Assembly: GCA_016195985.1 (NCBI GenBank)
Contig: JACPYP010000031.1
Span: forward strand, 41,673 to 105,672
Origin: Acidobacteriota bacterium
GTDB lineage: Bacteria; Acidobacteriota; Holophagae; Holophagales; Holophagaceae
Reading direction: 5' to 3'
Length of the DNA: 64,000 nt
Position 1 is the stretch's first letter; each line of letters begins with the position of its first letter. The notes under the pieces were generated by a model. It saw only the letters and a list, made by a program, of their open reading frames with translations. It ran no database searches and had not been told where the DNA came from. This document shows positions 1-8,527 of this stretch, piece after piece. Position numbers and translations under genes: made by a program.

Positions 1-964
1 GCTCGCCCGTGCGGGGCACGGCGCCATCCAGGCGGCCATGGACCTTGGCGGAGCCGCGCAGGCCCAACCGCTCCTCCAGCACCGGATAGTCCTCCTCGAA
101 GACGAACACGTCGTCGACCTGGGCCAGGAAGGCCTGCTCCAGCTGGGGATCCACCGGGTAGGCGGCCACTTCCAGGCGGGGCAGGGCGGTCAGGGCCGGG
201 TACTCCAGCAGCAGCTGGTTGAAGTAGGCGCGGCCCATGCCGGCCACGGCCACGCCCTGGCGGCTGGTGCCGGGGACCAACTGGTTCATGGAGGAGAGAT
301 TCTCGACGAGCCTGGGCTGCTTGGCCAGGAGGTCCAGGTAGCGGCGGCGGGCATTGGAGGGGATCAGCACCCAGTCCTGGATGGTGTTTTTCGGTGCGAC
401 GCCCAGGCCCGTGGGGGCCAGAATCGGCCGGCGCAGCAGGGCGGCGCGGCAATGAGCCAGGCGGGTCACCAAACGGATCATCACGGGCACCTGCAGGGCC
501 TCGGACAACTCGAAGGCCTTCCATGTGAAGTCGTAGCATTCCTGGACTGTGCTGGGCTCGAGGCAGGGCAGCCAGGCGAATTCGGCCAGCTTGCGGCTGT
601 CCTGCTCATTCTGGCTGCTGTGCATGCCGGGATCATCGGCCACCAGCAACACCAGGCCGCCGCGAACGCCGGTCAGTGCCGAATTGGCGTAGGCATCCAT
701 GGCCACGTTCAGGCCCACGTGCTTCATGGTGACGAAGGTGCGGTGCCCGGCGTAGCTCACGCCCATGGCCATGTCGTAGGCCACCTTTTCATTGGCGGCC
801 CAGTGGGCCACCCGGCCTTCCGGAGCCGCATGGATCATAGCCTCGACATACTCGAACCCCTCGGTGGATGGCGTGCCGGGATACCCGAACGCCCCCTTGA
901 TGCCCGCGTCGAAGGCGGCGCAGCCGATCGCCTCCACCCCGAGGGCCAACGTGCTCTGATCCAT
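1..964 (-). CDS. iorA: Indolepyruvate ferredoxin oxidoreductase, alpha subunit (3' part missing)
   Basis: The minus-strand frame stays open from an ATG at 964 to the window edge, giving 321 residues and losing the C-terminus. It begins MDQSTLALGVEAIGCAAFDA and carries the YPGTPSTE motif of the pyrimidine-binding domain of 2-oxoacid:ferredoxin oxidoreductases near residue 30, followed by the typical AANEKVAYDMAMG and MKHVGLNVAMDAYANSA stretches. GGAGG lies 6 nt before the start. The family oxidatively decarboxylates aryl pyruvates (amino-acid fermentation) and reduces ferredoxin. The C-terminal thiamine-diphosphate and 4Fe-4S domains should lie left of the window, and iorB would be expected there. 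Family assignment is strong; substrate specificity is inferred. Confidence 0.9.
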   Translation of the reverse strand, partial: MDQSTLALGVEAIGCAAFDAGIKGAFGYPGTPSTEGFEYVEAMIHAAPEGRVAHWAANEKVAYDMAMGVSYAGHRTFVTMKHVGLNVAMDAYANSALTGVRGGLVLLVADDPGMHSSQNEQDSRKLAEFAWLPCLEPSTVQECYDFTWKAFELSEALQVPVMIRLVTRLAHCRAALLRRPILAPTGLGVAPKNTIQDWVLIPSNARRRYLDLLAKQPRLVENLSSMNQLVPGTSRQGVAVAGMGRAYFNQLLLEYPALTALPRLEVAAYPVDPQLEQAFLAQVDDVFVFEEDYPVLEERLGLRGSAKVHGRLDGAVPRTGE

Positions 965-1511
965 GTCAAACCTCCAGCCATGCCAAGCCGGAAGTATGGT
1001 GGGCGCGGCCAGTGGCAGGGATCACACGGAGGGGACCCGCTGTCCGGTGTGCGCGGAGTCACAGGCTGGAGGGTCCAGGGAAAAAACCAGGGCCGCCCCG
1101 GGAACTTTCTCCAGTGCCTCAAGTCACAAGTTTGTCTGAACCGGGAATTCTTGAAAGAATCTGTAATTTCATCAATGCCTTTTTTTTACAGTTTGACTTA
1201 AACATAAAATATGAAAATAAGATTGATACCCAAATAACCAAATTGTCACGAATAAGTACGTTCCTCACTCTCATCAACCATTCGGACATGTGGACTTGTG
1301 CATTCTCTCTCTTGAGGTCCGCTAATTTCAGGCCTAGTGTCGTTCCTGACTCATGCATCAGCTGTTTTCGCTCGATCCCATTTCCATCACCTGCCCCCAG
1401 GAGGTTCCCGCATGACCCCAACTGCCATCGGTAGGAATCCCCGGCCCGGCTCCCCGGCACCACTCGTCTAATACGGCCCAGCGCACAGCGCATTGCGAGA
1501 TGAGGCGAAAC
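965..1511. other. Long divergent intergenic region with an AT-rich core
   Basis: This 547-base region separates divergent iorA from the porin-cytochrome cluster. Bases 1140-1260 are strikingly AT-rich against the GC-rich surroundings and include a run of eight T. TTGACT at 1193-1198 could be a -35 element, but the best -10 (TAAGAT, 1218-1223) is only a 4/6 match with a 19-base spacer. The region also holds a short ORF with a strong ribosome-binding site, listed separately. I see no terminator and no protein-like long frame. Confidence 0.5.
1412..1471 (+). CDS. Possible 19-residue leader ORF upstream of the porin-cytochrome cluster
   Basis: A perfect AGGAGG lies 7 nt before this ATG, a stronger ribosome-binding site than most genes here have. 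The frame reads MTPTAIGRNPRPGSPAPLV and ends in TAA 40 bases before the barrel gene. The peptide has no run of one amino acid that would suggest classical attenuation. It may be a regulatory leader peptide, a remnant, or chance. Only the ribosome-binding site supports it. Confidence 0.25.
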   Translation: MTPTAIGRNPRPGSPAPLV

Positions 1512-2894
1512 ATGAAACGACACACCTACGTGGCCCTGCTTGCCACCCTGATGTCTGCCTCCGCTTGGGGCCAGGAGGTCAGCCTCTACGGCACGACCAT
1601 GGCCCAGATGTGGAAGCAGGAGACCCCGGGGTTCGACAAGAGCACCTACACGCCGGCGACCCAGTACTTGGGCATCGACGCCACGAAGCTGGGCAACGAC
1701 AACCTGTCGCTGCACCTCTTCGGATGGGGCCGGACCGATCTGAGCGACGCCAGCAATTTTGACGGCTCGAAGTCCTCCGGCTATCTCAACTACGGCTACC
1801 TCCAGTACCGGTTCAACCAGGCCAATGCCGAGGTCAAGGCCGGCCGCTTCACCGTGAACCAGAGCACCGGCTTCGAGCAGGTCGACGGCGTCAGCGTCCG
1901 CACCGACCTCCGCGGCGGCTTCACCTTCTCCGCCTTCGGCGGCAAGCCGGTGCACTACAAGGTGGTGGACCCCCGCGACCAGTACGACCTCGACTTCCAG
2001 CAGGACATGATCTTCGGCACCCGCTTCGGCTGGCGCATGCCCAAGGTGGGCGAGATCGGCGTGAGCTACCTCCAGGACGGCTCCAAGGCCGCCAAGGACC
2101 TGACCTACCCCATGCCGGTGGACTACACCCGCAAGCAGGTGGGCATGGACATCCTCATCGCCCCCGTCTCCATCTTCAACCTGACGGGCCGCACGGTGCT
2201 CGACGTGGCCAAGCACCCCGATCAGGCCCCGGGTTCCCCCTCGCGGTCCAAGATTGCCGAGCACGATTACACCGCCACCGTGAAGGTGAGCGACCAGGTC
2301 AGCGTGTCGGGCAACTTCGCCGAGCGGAACTTCTTCGCCTACTTCGCGGGCACCAACCTGCCCTCCCTGTTCCGCCAGAACGACAACGACATGTTCAAGG
2401 GCTGGGGCGGAAGCGTCACCTGGAACACCACGGCCTCCTTCCAGCTGGTGGCCGACTACCGCCACATGAGCCGCCAGACCTTCGGCAACGTGAACCGCGC
2501 CGGCGGCGAGATGCGCTGGTCCTTCAACGAAAAGGCCGTGCTGCTGGGTGTGGGCGCCCACTGGGCTAACGCGGTGGACACGAAGTTCGTCGATCCGGCA
2601 GCGCCCTCCCGGAGCCTGAGCCACAAGGAGGCCCGCATCTGGACCATGGCCACCAAGGGCAAGTTCACGGCAAGCCTGGACGGCATCCTGCAGCGCTATG
2701 AAAGCGGGAACCCCTACCTGGCAGGCATGCGCAACGTCTGGGAGACCGTGGCCTCGCTCGGCTACCAGGCCACCAACAACATCAAGGTGTCCGGCGACGT
2801 CAGCTACGGCAGCACCCCCATCGCCAAGCACGAAACGCGGGCGCTGCTGCGGGCCGAATACCGCTTCGGCTTCGCTAAGAAGGGAGGCAAGTAA
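1512..2894 (+). CDS. Outer-membrane beta-barrel partner of multiheme cytochromes (porin-like)
   Basis: The protein has about 460 residues and starts with a signal peptide (MKRHTYVALLATLMSASAWG, cleavage near AWGQ). I chose the ATG at 1512 over the one at 1500 because GAGG sits 6 nt before it. The mature part alternates polar and aromatic residues with many Tyr/Phe/Trp-ending strands, as in outer-membrane barrels. It has no CXXCH. Its stop overlaps the next start (TAATG), and three cytochrome genes follow, so it probably insulates a cytochrome in a trans-outer-membrane electron conduit. It is much shorter than Shewanella MtrB (about 700 residues), and I do not recognise a named barrel family. 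Confidence 0.7.
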   Translation: MKRHTYVALLATLMSASAWGQEVSLYGTTMAQMWKQETPGFDKSTYTPATQYLGIDATKLGNDNLSLHLFGWGRTDLSDASNFDGSKSSGYLNYGYLQYRFNQANAEVKAGRFTVNQSTGFEQVDGVSVRTDLRGGFTFSAFGGKPVHYKVVDPRDQYDLDFQQDMIFGTRFGWRMPKVGEIGVSYLQDGSKAAKDLTYPMPVDYTRKQVGMDILIAPVSIFNLTGRTVLDVAKHPDQAPGSPSRSKIAEHDYTATVKVSDQVSVSGNFAERNFFAYFAGTNLPSLFRQNDNDMFKGWGGSVTWNTTASFQLVADYRHMSRQTFGNVNRAGGEMRWSFNEKAVLLGVGAHWANAVDTKFVDPAAPSRSLSHKEARIWTMATKGKFTASLDGILQRYESGNPYLAGMRNVWETVASLGYQATNNIKVSGDVSYGSTPIAKHETRALLRAEYRFGFAKKGGK

Positions 2895-3367
2895 TGGTCC
2901 GGAAGTCCGTTCTGCAGATTCTCGGCGCCGTGCTGGGTCTTGGGATGCTCATGGCCTGCGGCCTGGTCTCCCCCGAGACGAGTTTCGCGGCGACCCATCC
3001 TGATGGCGTCGGCGCCGGCCGCCCCGTGTGCTCCGAGTGCCACAGCAATGACGTGGCCAAGGGCGCCCTCAAGCCCTACGCCTCCTTCGACCACACGCCC
3101 GCCTTCGTGAAGGACCACAAGTTCCAGGCGAACCAGGACCGCAACACCTGCGCCTCCTGCCACGCCCCGTCCTTCTGCGTGGATTGCCACGGCGGCAAGG
3201 TACCCGTGAAGCCCGCCACCCGCCTGAGCGGAAGCCCGGACCGGCTGGCCCCCCACCGCGGCGATTTCATGACCCTGCACCGCATCGAAGGCAAGCTGGA
3301 TCCCTCCAGCTGCTATGCGTGCCACGGCCGCGCCAACAACGACAAGTGCCGCGCTTGTCATCGGTAG
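2894..3367 (+). CDS. Pentaheme c-type cytochrome, probable lipoprotein
   Basis: The 157-residue product begins with a signal sequence ending in a lipobox-like LMAC near residue 22; signal peptidase I cleavage near SFAA is an alternative. Five CXXCH heme motifs start at residues 46, 86, 95, 140 and 152 (CSECH, CASCH, CVDCH, CYACH, CRACH). Extra histidines (for example DHTPAFVKDHKF) can serve as distal ligands. It overlaps the barrel gene by one base and is followed by another small cytochrome. It is probably the periplasmic-side or barrel-embedded electron carrier of the conduit; the exact position is inferred. Confidence 0.8.
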   Translation: MVRKSVLQILGAVLGLGMLMACGLVSPETSFAATHPDGVGAGRPVCSECHSNDVAKGALKPYASFDHTPAFVKDHKFQANQDRNTCASCHAPSFCVDCHGGKVPVKPATRLSGSPDRLAPHRGDFMTLHRIEGKLDPSSCYACHGRANNDKCRACHR

Positions 3368-3396
3368 TCATCCGCTGAATGTCGAAGGGGAACACC

Positions 3397-4023
3397 ATGA
3401 GCAAACTCAAATGGATGGCGGGTAGCTGCTTCGCGATGGCCCTCGGGCTCCTCGCCCTGGGCTGCGCCGGGAAAGCCGGGGATGCCGTCTCGCTGAGCCC
3501 TTCCAAGGCTCAGCACGCGGCGGACTGGATGACGACCCACTACGCCGAGTACGTGAAGAAGCCCGACCAATGCCTTTCCTGCCACGGATCCACCAGCGAT
3601 CCGGCCCAGGCCGGCGGCGTGTCCAAGGTGAGCTGCTTCGGTTGCCACACGGCGGTCAACCATCCCGCCAACTGGGCCGACCCCGCGCAGCATGGCCGTC
3701 TCGGGGCGCAGCTGCCGCCCAGCGCCGATCCCAAGGCCATGGTCGGCTTCGCCCATTGCGCCAAGTGCCACGGGGATGATTACTCGGGCGGCCTCTCCAA
3801 GGTCTCCTGCACGGCCTGCCACACCAAGGCCCCGCATCCCGACAAGCCCTGGCACGGCACCACGGCGACGAAGACGAACCACACCGCCACCAACTTCAAC
3901 AGCGCGCCCGAGTGCTACAAGTGCCACAAGGACGGCGCCAACTCGACCCTCAAGCCCCTCGCGGCTCCCGCCGCCGGAGCGCAGCCTGGCTGCTTCAACA
4001 ACACCATGTGCCACGCGCTATAG
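3397..4023 (+). CDS. Multiheme c-type cytochrome lipoprotein with five canonical and one CX5CH motif
   Basis: The product has 208 residues. The start at 3397 is preferred over an in-frame ATG at 3379 because AAGGGG lies 6 nt before it. The signal sequence ends in the lipobox LALGC. CXXCH motifs start at residues 59, 80, 121, 138 and 173 (CLSCH, CFGCH, CAKCH, CTACH, CYKCH). The C-terminus carries CFNNTMCH, a CX5CH spacing from residue 199 that would be a sixth heme site if the maturation machinery accepts it. It lies between the pentaheme and decaheme genes and is probably part of the same conduit. Confidence 0.8.
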   Translation: MSKLKWMAGSCFAMALGLLALGCAGKAGDAVSLSPSKAQHAADWMTTHYAEYVKKPDQCLSCHGSTSDPAQAGGVSKVSCFGCHTAVNHPANWADPAQHGRLGAQLPPSADPKAMVGFAHCAKCHGDDYSGGLSKVSCTACHTKAPHPDKPWHGTTATKTNHTATNFNSAPECYKCHKDGANSTLKPLAAPAAGAQPGCFNNTMCHAL

Positions 4024-4034
4024 CGTGTTGTCCA

Positions 4035-4058
4035 GGCCCGCTGGATCCTCTGCGGGCC
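4035..4058 (+). other. Intercistronic hairpin before the decaheme gene
   Basis: GGCCCGC (4035-4041) pairs with GCGGGCC (4052-4058) in the 141-base gap between the two cytochrome genes. No T-run follows, so it is more likely an RNA stability or processing element than a terminator. A consensus ribosome-binding sequence (AGGAGGTG, about 4079-4086) further downstream has no convincing start codon behind it. Confidence 0.35.
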
Positions 4059-4164
4059 CGGGCAGCCAGGCCATCACACAGGAGGTGGATATCTGGCGAA
4101 CCGAACCCACTCTTATCCCCCACAGCCCTCAAACGCTTCACCCACTAACCATGGAGATTGGAAT

Positions 4165-7110
4165 ATGAAGCATCGTCCCCTGAAACAGCTCTGCGGGCTA
4201 TTCGCCTCCGCAGCGATCGCCCTGGTGCTGATCGGTTGTAACGGGAAGGCCGGCCAGAACGGCACGAACGGCACTCCCGGCACTCCGGGCACGCCCGGCA
4301 CGAATTACGCCCTGGACATCACCACCCTGTCCGCCGACGAATGGGCGGGCCTGACCCTGAACGGCCAGATCACCAAGGTGACCATGGGCGCCGCGCCCGT
4401 CGTCAACTTCACCATCACCGACGGCCACAACGTTCCCGTGAAGGGCTTCGGCCAGTTCACTTCCTGGGACAAGACCAAGGCCCTCTACGCCAGCTATCCC
4501 AACCTGGGCCTCAGCGTGGCCAAGCTGGTGCCCGGCACCGCCGGCAGCCCCGACCGCTGGGTCAACTACATCGTGACCAGTGTTCCCACCGTCGCCGCGC
4601 CCACCGTCTGGACGCCCGGCAAGCCGAACACCGAAAACAACGGCACCCTGGTGGATAACGGTGACGGTTCCTACTCCTACACCTTCCGCCACGACCTCAC
4701 CCAGATTGCCGCGCAGCTGGCGGCCTTCACCTACACCGGCAACAACGTCCAGGCCGATCTGGATGACGTGAGCTACCAGCCCACGTTGAACCACCGCCTC
4801 ACCCTGTACGTGGGCGGCATCGCCCGCGGCACTGGTTCCGCCGCCGCGGGGGACCGGTCCTTCAACACGCCCACGGGCGCGGACAGCGGCGTCAAGGGTG
4901 TCTACATCCTGAACCCCGCCAACACCGTTTACGACTTCGTGCCCAGCACCGGCGCGGTGGTGGCCTCCGGCAAGGAGATCACCTCCGTCGACAAGTGCTT
5001 CACCTGCCACGCCAAGTTCGAATTCCACGCCGGCGGGCGGCAGGACACCCGCTACTGCGTGGTGTGCCACACCGACCAGCGCAAGTACAGCGTGAAGGAC
5101 GCCACGATCACCGTGACGCCCGGAACCGGCGGCGCGGCCGACACCATCGCGGTCACCGGCGAATCCGGCAAGTTCCGCGGCCAGGCCACGGGCAATTTCA
5201 CCAGCTACATCCACCGCCTGCACCGCGGCGAGATGCTGGACGTCAAGGGCTACGGCTACCCGGGCGTGGGCGAGGCCACCTATCCCCAGGACCTCCGCAA
5301 CTGCGTGAAGTGCCACACCGCTTCCACGGCCACGCCCCAGGGCGACAACTGGAACCTGAAGCCCAGCCGCATGGCCTGCGGCGGATGCCACGACAAGGTC
5401 GATTTCGCAACCGGCTATGGCCACCCGAACCCCGTGACCGGCCAGCCCAATCCCCAGCTGACCGACACGAACTGCTCCGCTTCTGAGTGCCACACCTCAT
5501 CCAGCATCAAGATCAGCCACCTCGCCGTGGTCGCTCCTGATCCGAACAACGCCTGGAAGGTTTCCGGCGGCAACAGCAACACCAACGCCTCCTTCGTGGC
5601 CGCCTTCTCCGACAACCTGCCGCCCCCAGCCAAGTACGTCACCTGGGATCTCAGCAGCGTGACCCTGAACGCCAGCCAGCAGCCGGTCTTCAAGTTCCGC
5701 TTCATGGACAGCACCAAGAGCCCGGCAGTGCCCATCGTGCTCAATGCGGCCCCGGCCGCGGCCGATGCCACCGTCGAACTCTTCACCCTGCCTGACGGCA
5801 CCCAGTTCGTGGGCGGCCCCAGCCTCTACCTCGCCTTCGCCATGCCCCAGGACGGCATCACCGCTCCTGCCGATCCCAACGCCACCGTCAGCGTCTACAT
5901 CCGGAACCTCTGGAACAAGACCGCCGTGGTGAACACCGCCACCGCAGGCGGCGCTGCTGCCAATGTGGCAGCCGGCACCATGACGGGGCCCGATGCCAGT
6001 GGCTACTACACGGCCATCCTCACGGCCTACAAGATTCCCACCAGCGCCACCATGCTGACCGGCGGCATCGGCTACACCTACGGCATCGGCAAAATCACCG
6101 ACGCGACCAACACCCAGCCCCTGACCCAGGTCAGCAACCTCAGCGCCGGCCTGCCCGTCTGGATGGCCAACCTCTACACCTACACGCCCAAGACCACCAC
6201 GCCGGGCACGGGCCAGGGCGGCCTTTCCGTTCCCGCCCCCAATGTCTGGAAGCTGGTCAGCGGCACCCTGCCCACGGGCTTCGCCGCCCAGGCTTCCCGC
6301 CGCAAGATCGTGGACAACGCCCTCTGCAACAACTGCCACGGCAAGATGGGCGTGTTCACGGAGAAGGTCTTCCATGCCGGCCAGCGCAACGACGTGGATA
6401 CCTGCGTCTGGTGCCACAACACCGACCGCGTCAACAGCGGCTGGGGCGTGAACATCAAGGATGCCGTGCACGCCATCCACGGCGCCGGCAAGCGCGCGAA
6501 CAAGTATTCCTGGGAATACACCGCTGGGGACACCTACTGGAAGACCACCTACCCCAGCCCGCTCAACAACTGCGAAATCTGCCACGTTCCGGGGTCCTAT
6601 GACTTCGACAACGCCAAGAACGCGGGTGCTGTGCCCAACCTGCTGTGGACCACGACGGCCACCGCCCAGTCCACCACCACCGCCACGGGAACCTACCTGG
6701 GCGTGGGCAGCACCACCGGCTACGGCGCGGGCAGCCTGGTCATCAAGACGGGCACGGAAGTGATCACCACGGGCAACCAGGCCATTTCGCCCTTCGTGAC
6801 CGCCGGCAGCAACTACGGCGCTGGCTATGCCACCAACTTCCTGGCCGCCAACACCGGTGCCAACACCCGTGAAGCCGCCGGCACCACGCTGGTCAACTCG
6901 CCCTACGTGGGCGCCTGCACCGGCTGCCACGACAGCAACATGGCCCTCGACCACATGCGGACCAATGGCGGCTCCTTCTACGCCACCCGCAGCTCCGTGA
7001 TCGATCCCACGACCAACACGTTCGACGTCAAGAAGATCGAACAGTGCTTCCTCTGCCACTCCGCCGGCAAGGTCGCGGACGTGCAGAAGGTCCACATGAA
7101 CTTCAAGTGA
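4165..7110 (+). CDS. OmcA/MtrC-family decaheme c-type cytochrome, outer-surface lipoprotein
   Basis: The product has 981 residues. A lipoprotein signal ends in LIGC near residue 25 and is followed by a short collagen-like tether of Gly-X-X triplets rich in GTPGTP. Nine CXXCH motifs start at residues 278, 298, 380, 405, 721, 747, 803, 918 and 961, and a CX4CH (CSASECH) starts at 437, making ten sites in two groups of five. The pentaheme groups are separated and preceded by beta-rich domains, the architecture of OmcA/MtrC proteins, which transfer electrons to extracellular metal oxides. The start has GGAGA upstream. Downstream is a terminator. Family placement is firm; the terminal acceptor is unknown. 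Confidence 0.9.
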   Translation: MKHRPLKQLCGLFASAAIALVLIGCNGKAGQNGTNGTPGTPGTPGTNYALDITTLSADEWAGLTLNGQITKVTMGAAPVVNFTITDGHNVPVKGFGQFTSWDKTKALYASYPNLGLSVAKLVPGTAGSPDRWVNYIVTSVPTVAAPTVWTPGKPNTENNGTLVDNGDGSYSYTFRHDLTQIAAQLAAFTYTGNNVQADLDDVSYQPTLNHRLTLYVGGIARGTGSAAAGDRSFNTPTGADSGVKGVYILNPANTVYDFVPSTGAVVASGKEITSVDKCFTCHAKFEFHAGGRQDTRYCVVCHTDQRKYSVKDATITVTPGTGGAADTIAVTGESGKFRGQATGNFTSYIHRLHRGEMLDVKGYGYPGVGEATYPQDLRNCVKCHTASTATPQGDNWNLKPSRMACGGCHDKVDFATGYGHPNPVTGQPNPQLTDTNCSASECHTSSSIKISHLAVVAPDPNNAWKVSGGNSNTNASFVAAFSDNLPPPAKYVTWDLSSVTLNASQQPVFKFRFMDSTKSPAVPIVLNAAPAAADATVELFTLPDGTQFVGGPSLYLAFAMPQDGITAPADPNATVSVYIRNLWNKTAVVNTATAGGAAANVAAGTMTGPDASGYYTAILTAYKIPTSATMLTGGIGYTYGIGKITDATNTQPLTQVSNLSAGLPVWMANLYTYTPKTTTPGTGQGGLSVPAPNVWKLVSGTLPTGFAAQASRRKIVDNALCNNCHGKMGVFTEKVFHAGQRNDVDTCVWCHNTDRVNSGWGVNIKDAVHAIHGAGKRANKYSWEYTAGDTYWKTTYPSPLNNCEICHVPGSYDFDNAKNAGAVPNLLWTTTATAQSTTTATGTYLGVGSTTGYGAGSLVIKTGTEVITTGNQAISPFVTAGSNYGAGYATNFLAANTGANTREAAGTTLVNSPYVGACTGCHDSNMALDHMRTNGGSFYATRSSVIDPTTNTFDVKKIEQCFLCHSAGKVADVQKVHMNFK

Positions 7111-7167
7111 TGTCCCCTCCAGGGCGCGGCTTGCCGCGTCCTGGAACGCTCTGAACGGCAGTGCGGA

Positions 7168-7203
7168 ACGACCCCGATGCCCCCCAGGCGCCGGGGTCGT
7201 TTT
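7168..7203 (+). terminator. Rho-independent terminator of the porin-cytochrome cluster
   Basis: ACGACCCCG (7168-7176) pairs perfectly with CGGGGTCGT (7192-7200), followed by a T-rich tail. It lies 58 bases after the decaheme stop codon. Confidence 0.85.
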
Positions 7204-7289
7204 CTTTGGGGAAGGCGGGCCTGGATCCACATGTGACGGGAGCCGCGCAGCCCTGTGCGAACATGAATGCTGCTTCGACGAGGTGCGCG

Positions 7290-7772
7290 ATGACCCGTTA
7301 TTCCATCCGGTCCATTCTGGCGGCGGCGGTCCTCCTGCTTGCCCCTGGGTTCGCACTGAGGGCGCAGGATCCCAAGCCGGCTCCGGCTCCCCGCAAAGGC
7401 TCCAAGCCCGCTGACAAGAAAGGGGGCAAGAAGGCGGCCAAGCCCCAGCCGAACTACAACCTGGGCGAGGCCCCGGAACCGATCAAGCCTTCGGCCAAAT
7501 CTGCGGCGAAGCCGGTCCATCCGAAGGGCAGGTCCCGCCGGTCGTCTTCCAAGCTCCCGGTGAGCCAGCGCATCGACATCAATTCGGCCACCAAGGAGGA
7601 GCTCATGAAGCTTCCTGGCATCTTCGCCGCCGAGGCGGACAAGATCATCGCCCACCGTCCCTATGGGACCAAGACCGGGCTGCTGGAATTCGCGGGGCTC
7701 ACCGGCGCGCAGTACTTCGGCATCAAGGACCTGGTTCGCACGGGGGGCGGGTCGCCCCAGCCACCCAAATGA
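7290..7772 (+). CDS. Secreted helix-hairpin-helix (ComEA-like) protein
   Basis: The product has 160 residues from the ATG at 7290, which has GAGGT 5 nt upstream; earlier in-frame starts lack a signal peptide. The order is: signal peptide (cleavage near ALRAQ), a Lys/Pro/Ala-rich low-complexity linker (residues 30-90), then a C-terminal helix-hairpin-helix domain with IDINSATKEELMKLPGI and an AEADKIIAHRPY second hairpin. The INxAxxxEL(x)xLPGI pattern is typical of ComEA/HhH DNA-binding domains. It is a single-gene unit between two terminators. A role in periplasmic DNA binding is possible but not shown by context. Confidence 0.65.
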   Translation: MTRYSIRSILAAAVLLLAPGFALRAQDPKPAPAPRKGSKPADKKGGKKAAKPQPNYNLGEAPEPIKPSAKSAAKPVHPKGRSRRSSSKLPVSQRIDINSATKEELMKLPGIFAAEADKIIAHRPYGTKTGLLEFAGLTGAQYFGIKDLVRTGGGSPQPPK

Positions 7773-7793
7773 GCGGTCCCGGTTCCCGTTGAA

Positions 7794-7822
7794 AGAAAGC
7801 CCCAGACGGGGCTTTCTTTTTT
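7794..7822 (+). terminator. Rho-independent terminator after the HhH gene
   Basis: AGAAAGCCCC (7794-7803) pairs with GGGGCTTTCT (7808-7817) around a 4-base loop, followed by five T. It is a textbook terminator 21 bases after the stop. Confidence 0.9.
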
Positions 7823-7945
7823 ACTAGTCTGCCTCACTTTAGCCCTGACGCGGTGATGCCGATCACAAGGTGGTTGACTCGTTAGATTACCGGAGCATCT
7901 TCATTGATAAGCTTTGCTCTGGCTTGATCTTTCATGGAGGTTCCG

Positions 7946-8440
7946 ATGCTCCCACTGTCCCAGACCACGGGCTATGCAGTGCGAGCTCTGCGCTGCCTCC
8001 AGGAGCCTGGGGGCCATCCAGTCCTGGTGGAGGAGGTGGCTGAGTACACGGGCATCCCCCGCTCGTACTTGTCGAAGCTCATCCACAAGCTGGCCAAGAA
8101 GGGCCTGGTGGTGGCCCGCCGCGGCCACCACGGCGGGGTGGTGCTGGCGCGCCCCTCCACGGAGATCACGCTGGAGGATCTGTCCGAGGCCATCGATGGC
8201 GTGGCCTGGCGCAAGCGCTGCCTCATGGGCCTGCTGGGGTGCACGGACCTCACGCCCTGCGTGCTGCATGATTTCTGGCACGAGACCCTGGATCAGATCC
8301 TGGCGCGCCTGCGCTCAGTGTCGCTGGCAGATCTGGCGCAGAACCCGGACCCCGGGGTGGAGCGTTTCCGGGCGGATCACGGACTGCAGAACCGCCCTGA
8401 CCCGGTGGTGGAGGAACACCTGCCTGCCGGGGTGCATTGA
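7946..8440 (+). CDS. Rrf2-family transcriptional regulator (copy 1), putative Fe-S sensor
   Basis: The product has 164 residues. The ATG at 7946 is chosen over one at 7934 because the upstream ATG itself contains the GGAGG of the ribosome-binding site. The N-terminal winged helix (LSQTTGYAVRALRCL, then IPRSYLSKLIHKLAKKGLV and the RGHHGGVVLA wing) is typical of Rrf2. Three cysteines in CX6CX5C spacing (CLMGLLGCTDLTPC) sit where IscR-like proteins bind an Fe-S cluster. It converges on a close paralogue, and both lie beside the ferredoxin-oxidoreductase block, which is the likely regulon. Confidence 0.85.
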   Translation: MLPLSQTTGYAVRALRCLQEPGGHPVLVEEVAEYTGIPRSYLSKLIHKLAKKGLVVARRGHHGGVVLARPSTEITLEDLSEAIDGVAWRKRCLMGLLGCTDLTPCVLHDFWHETLDQILARLRSVSLADLAQNPDPGVERFRADHGLQNRPDPVVEEHLPAGVH

Positions 8441-8477
8441 AGCGGGGCCACCCGCCATCCGCCACGCGCCGCCTGAA

Positions 8478-8512
8478 CGCGAAGAGGCCGCCTTCTGGCG
8501 GCCTCTTCGCGT
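8478..8512. terminator. Bidirectional terminator between the two Rrf2 genes
   Basis: GCGAAGAGGCCGCC (8479-8492) pairs with GGCGGCCTCTTCGC (8497-8510) around a TTCT loop. It lies between convergent genes and can serve both; T-runs are short on either side. Confidence 0.75.
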
Positions 8513-8527
8513 CTGAGAGGGCAGTTA

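Noticed and set aside
38..1201. Open plus-strand frame opposite iorA
   Set aside because: Its composition is low-complexity and the minus strand encodes a clear IorA sequence with a ribosome-binding site.
4198..7356. Long open frames antisense to the decaheme cytochrome gene
   Set aside because: They mirror the GC-rich codon pattern of the real gene, are Gly/Ala/His/Val-rich without domains, and the plus strand has heme motifs and a terminator.
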